A DNA stretch of 29,451 bases from DASWED01 sp036394995 (GTDB taxonomy: Bacteria > Actinomycetota > UBA4738 > JACQTL01), in contig DASWED010000116.1 in assembly GCA_036394995.1 (NCBI GenBank), positions 1-29,451 of the forward strand, in the 5' to 3' direction. The position numbers were made by a program, and so were the translations under genes. Position 1 is the first letter of the stretch; each line of letters begins with the position of its first letter. The notes beneath the pieces are model-generated. The model saw only the letters and a program-made list of their open reading frames with translations, had not been told where the DNA came from and did not search any database. Below are positions 28,273 through 29,451 of the stretch, one piece after another.

Positions 28273-28991
28273 TCCGCGTCGCGGCCGCCGCCGACGTGCA
28301 CTACGGCCCGGACACCGAAGGCGTCCTGCGACCCCACCTCGAGCGGCTGCCGGAGGTGGCCGACGTCCTGCTGCTGGCGGGTGACCTCACGCAGCACGGG
28401 CTGGCCGACGAGGTCCGGGTCCTGGCCGACGAGCTTGCCCCGGTGGAGGTCCCGGTGATCGCCGTGCTCGGCAACCACGACCACCACTCCGACGAACAGG
28501 ACCTCATCCGCAAGCTCATGGAGCAGGCCGGCGTGATCATGCTCGAGGGCGAGAGCCACGTGCTCGACGTCGACGGCCGCAGGCTGGGCGTGGCCGGCGT
28601 GAAGGGGTTCGGCGGGGGATTCGCCGGGGCGAACGCCACCGACTTCGGCGAACGCGAGATGAAGGAGTTCGTGTGGGCGTCGAAGGCCAGCGCCGACCGC
28701 CTGGCCCACGCGCTGGAGGGGCTGCGGGCGGACGTGCGCATCGCGCTCACGCACTACTCGCCGGTGAAGGACACGCTGCACGGTGAGCCCCCCGAGATCT
28801 TCCCCTTCCTGGGCTCCTACCTCCTGGCCGAGGCGGTCGACGCGGCCGGGGCCGACCTCGCCGTCCACGGCCACGCCCACCGGGGCCAGGACCAGGGGGT
28901 GACCCCCGGCGGCATCCCGGTCCGCAACGTGGCGCAGCCGGTCATCCGCCGTCCGTACCGGGTGTTCCAGCTGGACGGCCTGCCCTCGTGA
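28269..28991 (+). CDS. Calcineurin-like metallophosphoesterase
   Basis: A 240-aa dimetal phosphoesterase. All family motifs are present: D9-V-H11 (A-A-D-V-H-Y-G), G-D-L (38-40), G-N-H-D-H-H (68-73), T-H-Y-S-P-V (~160), and H-G-H-A-H-R-G (~200). It is soluble and has no signal peptide. The substrate may be a nucleotide, a cyclic nucleotide or a phosphoprotein; it cannot be told from sequence. It is translationally coupled to the BON gene and in one unit with nucleotidyltransferase paralog 2, raising the possibility that the phosphoesterase removes or recycles what the nucleotidyltransferase adds (inference only). The GTG start overlaps the BON stop. Confidence 0.93.
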   Translation: MIRVAAAADVHYGPDTEGVLRPHLERLPEVADVLLLAGDLTQHGLADEVRVLADELAPVEVPVIAVLGNHDHHSDEQDLIRKLMEQAGVIMLEGESHVLDVDGRRLGVAGVKGFGGGFAGANATDFGEREMKEFVWASKASADRLAHALEGLRADVRIALTHYSPVKDTLHGEPPEIFPFLGSYLLAEAVDAAGADLAVHGHAHRGQDQGVTPGGIPVRNVAQPVIRRPYRVFQLDGLPS

Positions 28992-29075
28992 TCCGCTCCG
29001 CCGGGTGGATCGGGGGAGCGCGGTAGGGCAAGCTGCGCTGGTGACCGGTTCGAGGGCGGAGTGGAGGGCCGGGGC

Positions 29076-29451
29076 GTGACCACGCTGGCCCGGCTGGTGG
29101 AGGTCCTGGGGCGCTCGGTGCTGGAGGTCCGGGGGGCGCGGGGAGGCCTCGAGATCGAGATCCGCGAACCGGTGGCGTTCGACCTGGCGGACCCGCCGCC
29201 CATCGCATCCGGGGACCTGGTACTCGGGATGGGGCTGGGACCGGACGCCGCGGCCGAGCTCCTGCCGGTCCTGGCGGGGCGGGGCGCGGCGGCACTGGTG
29301 GTGAAGGTGTCGGTGGCCGACGCGGTGGAGGACGCCGCTGCCCGGGCCGGCGTGGCGCTCCTGGCGGTCCCCCGTGGCGTGCTGTGGACCCAGGCCGTGT
29401 CGCTGATCCAGTCGGTGACCGGACACACCGGCGGGCGCGACCGCGCCGGCG
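29076..29451 (+). CDS. PucR-type transcriptional regulator, N-terminal part (runs off window)
   Basis: The first 125 codons of a gene open to the right edge. The visible part resembles the N-terminal domain of PucR/CdaR purine-catabolism regulators: L-A-R-L-V-E-V-L-G-R-S-V at the start, then P-I-A-S-G-D-L-V-L-G-M-G-L-G (like the family G-E-L-V-L-T-T-G) and A-A-A-L-V-V-K-V. The usual GGDEF-like middle and C-terminal helix-turn-helix would lie beyond the window. GTG 29076 is preceded by GGAGGGCCGGGGC; an in-frame GTG at 29061 is an alternative. Separated from the metallophosphoesterase by 84 bp; regulated genes unknown. Confidence 0.65.
   Translation, partial: MTTLARLVEVLGRSVLEVRGARGGLEIEIREPVAFDLADPPPIASGDLVLGMGLGPDAAAELLPVLAGRGAAALVVKVSVADAVEDAAARAGVALLAVPRGVLWTQAVSLIQSVTGHTGGRDRAG

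Noticed and set aside
1..29451. tRNA, rRNA, CRISPR array, riboswitch
   Set aside because: No cloverleaf-forming intergenic sequence, CRISPR-type repeat-spacer pattern or known riboswitch core was seen; all gaps are under 300 bp.

Overview
The window is high-GC DNA with strong G/C bias at third codon positions, frequent GTG starts and clear AGGAGG-type ribosome binding sites. Several features point to an Actinomycetota genome, probably an uncultivated lineage: a DUF222/HNH (13E12-type) gene under a mycobacterial-type SOS box, a SigG-like ECF sigma factor with a SnoaL-like tail, a long ACT-domain SerA, and a serA / ilvE / FAH-family / gltX order that resembles the ilv-serA-leuB ... FAH-gltX block of actinomycetes. 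No rRNA, tRNA, CRISPR array, insertion sequence or prophage gene was recognised. The genus cannot be named from this sequence.

Layout. 1-2585: end of an MFS transporter, then a Rieske ferredoxin and its FAD/NAD(P)H reductase, an electron-transfer pair with no oxygenase in view. 2624-2902: a small reading frame broken by an in-frame TGA. 2899-3567 (minus): a CADD-family haem-oxygenase-fold protein that keeps the residues linked to self-sacrificing pABA synthesis. 3640-7372 (minus): the most unusual part, four tandem paralogous Cys-rich exported proteins built on only the C-terminal half of an OppA/DppA-type substrate-binding protein. Two copies are whole, one lacks about 115 internal residues, and one is frameshifted and truncated. 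7533-8757: SOS box and DUF222/HNH nuclease. 8822-8896: a 15-bp minisatellite. 8970-10148: class V aminotransferase. 10173-10760 (minus): RibD/DHFR-like reductase. 10883-12238: a STAS-domain protein and a SigG-type sigma factor whose 3' ends overlap antisense.

12505-14742: large secreted beta-helix protein. 14747-15769 (minus): secreted beta-propeller-like protein. 15906-18576: serA and ilvE (serine and branched-chain amino acid synthesis). 18663-20563 (minus): a phospholipase C-like phosphoesterase coupled to a small lipoprotein. 20818-23041: FAH-family hydrolase and gltX. 23049-23528 (minus): MOSC protein. 23664-25127: sulfatase. 25266-26623: an XRE-like regulator and a Crp/Fnr regulator. 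26648-28045: two head-to-head paralogous nucleotidyltransferase-fold genes. The second overlaps a BON-domain gene, which is coupled to a metallophosphoesterase. 29076-end: start of a PucR-type regulator.

Most of the window is ordinary chromosomal metabolism and envelope genes. Strand switches are frequent, and several convergent pairs have almost no intergenic space. The best candidates for new biology are the half-binding-protein array (3640-7372), the CADD-like gene beside it, and the divergent nucleotidyltransferase pair.
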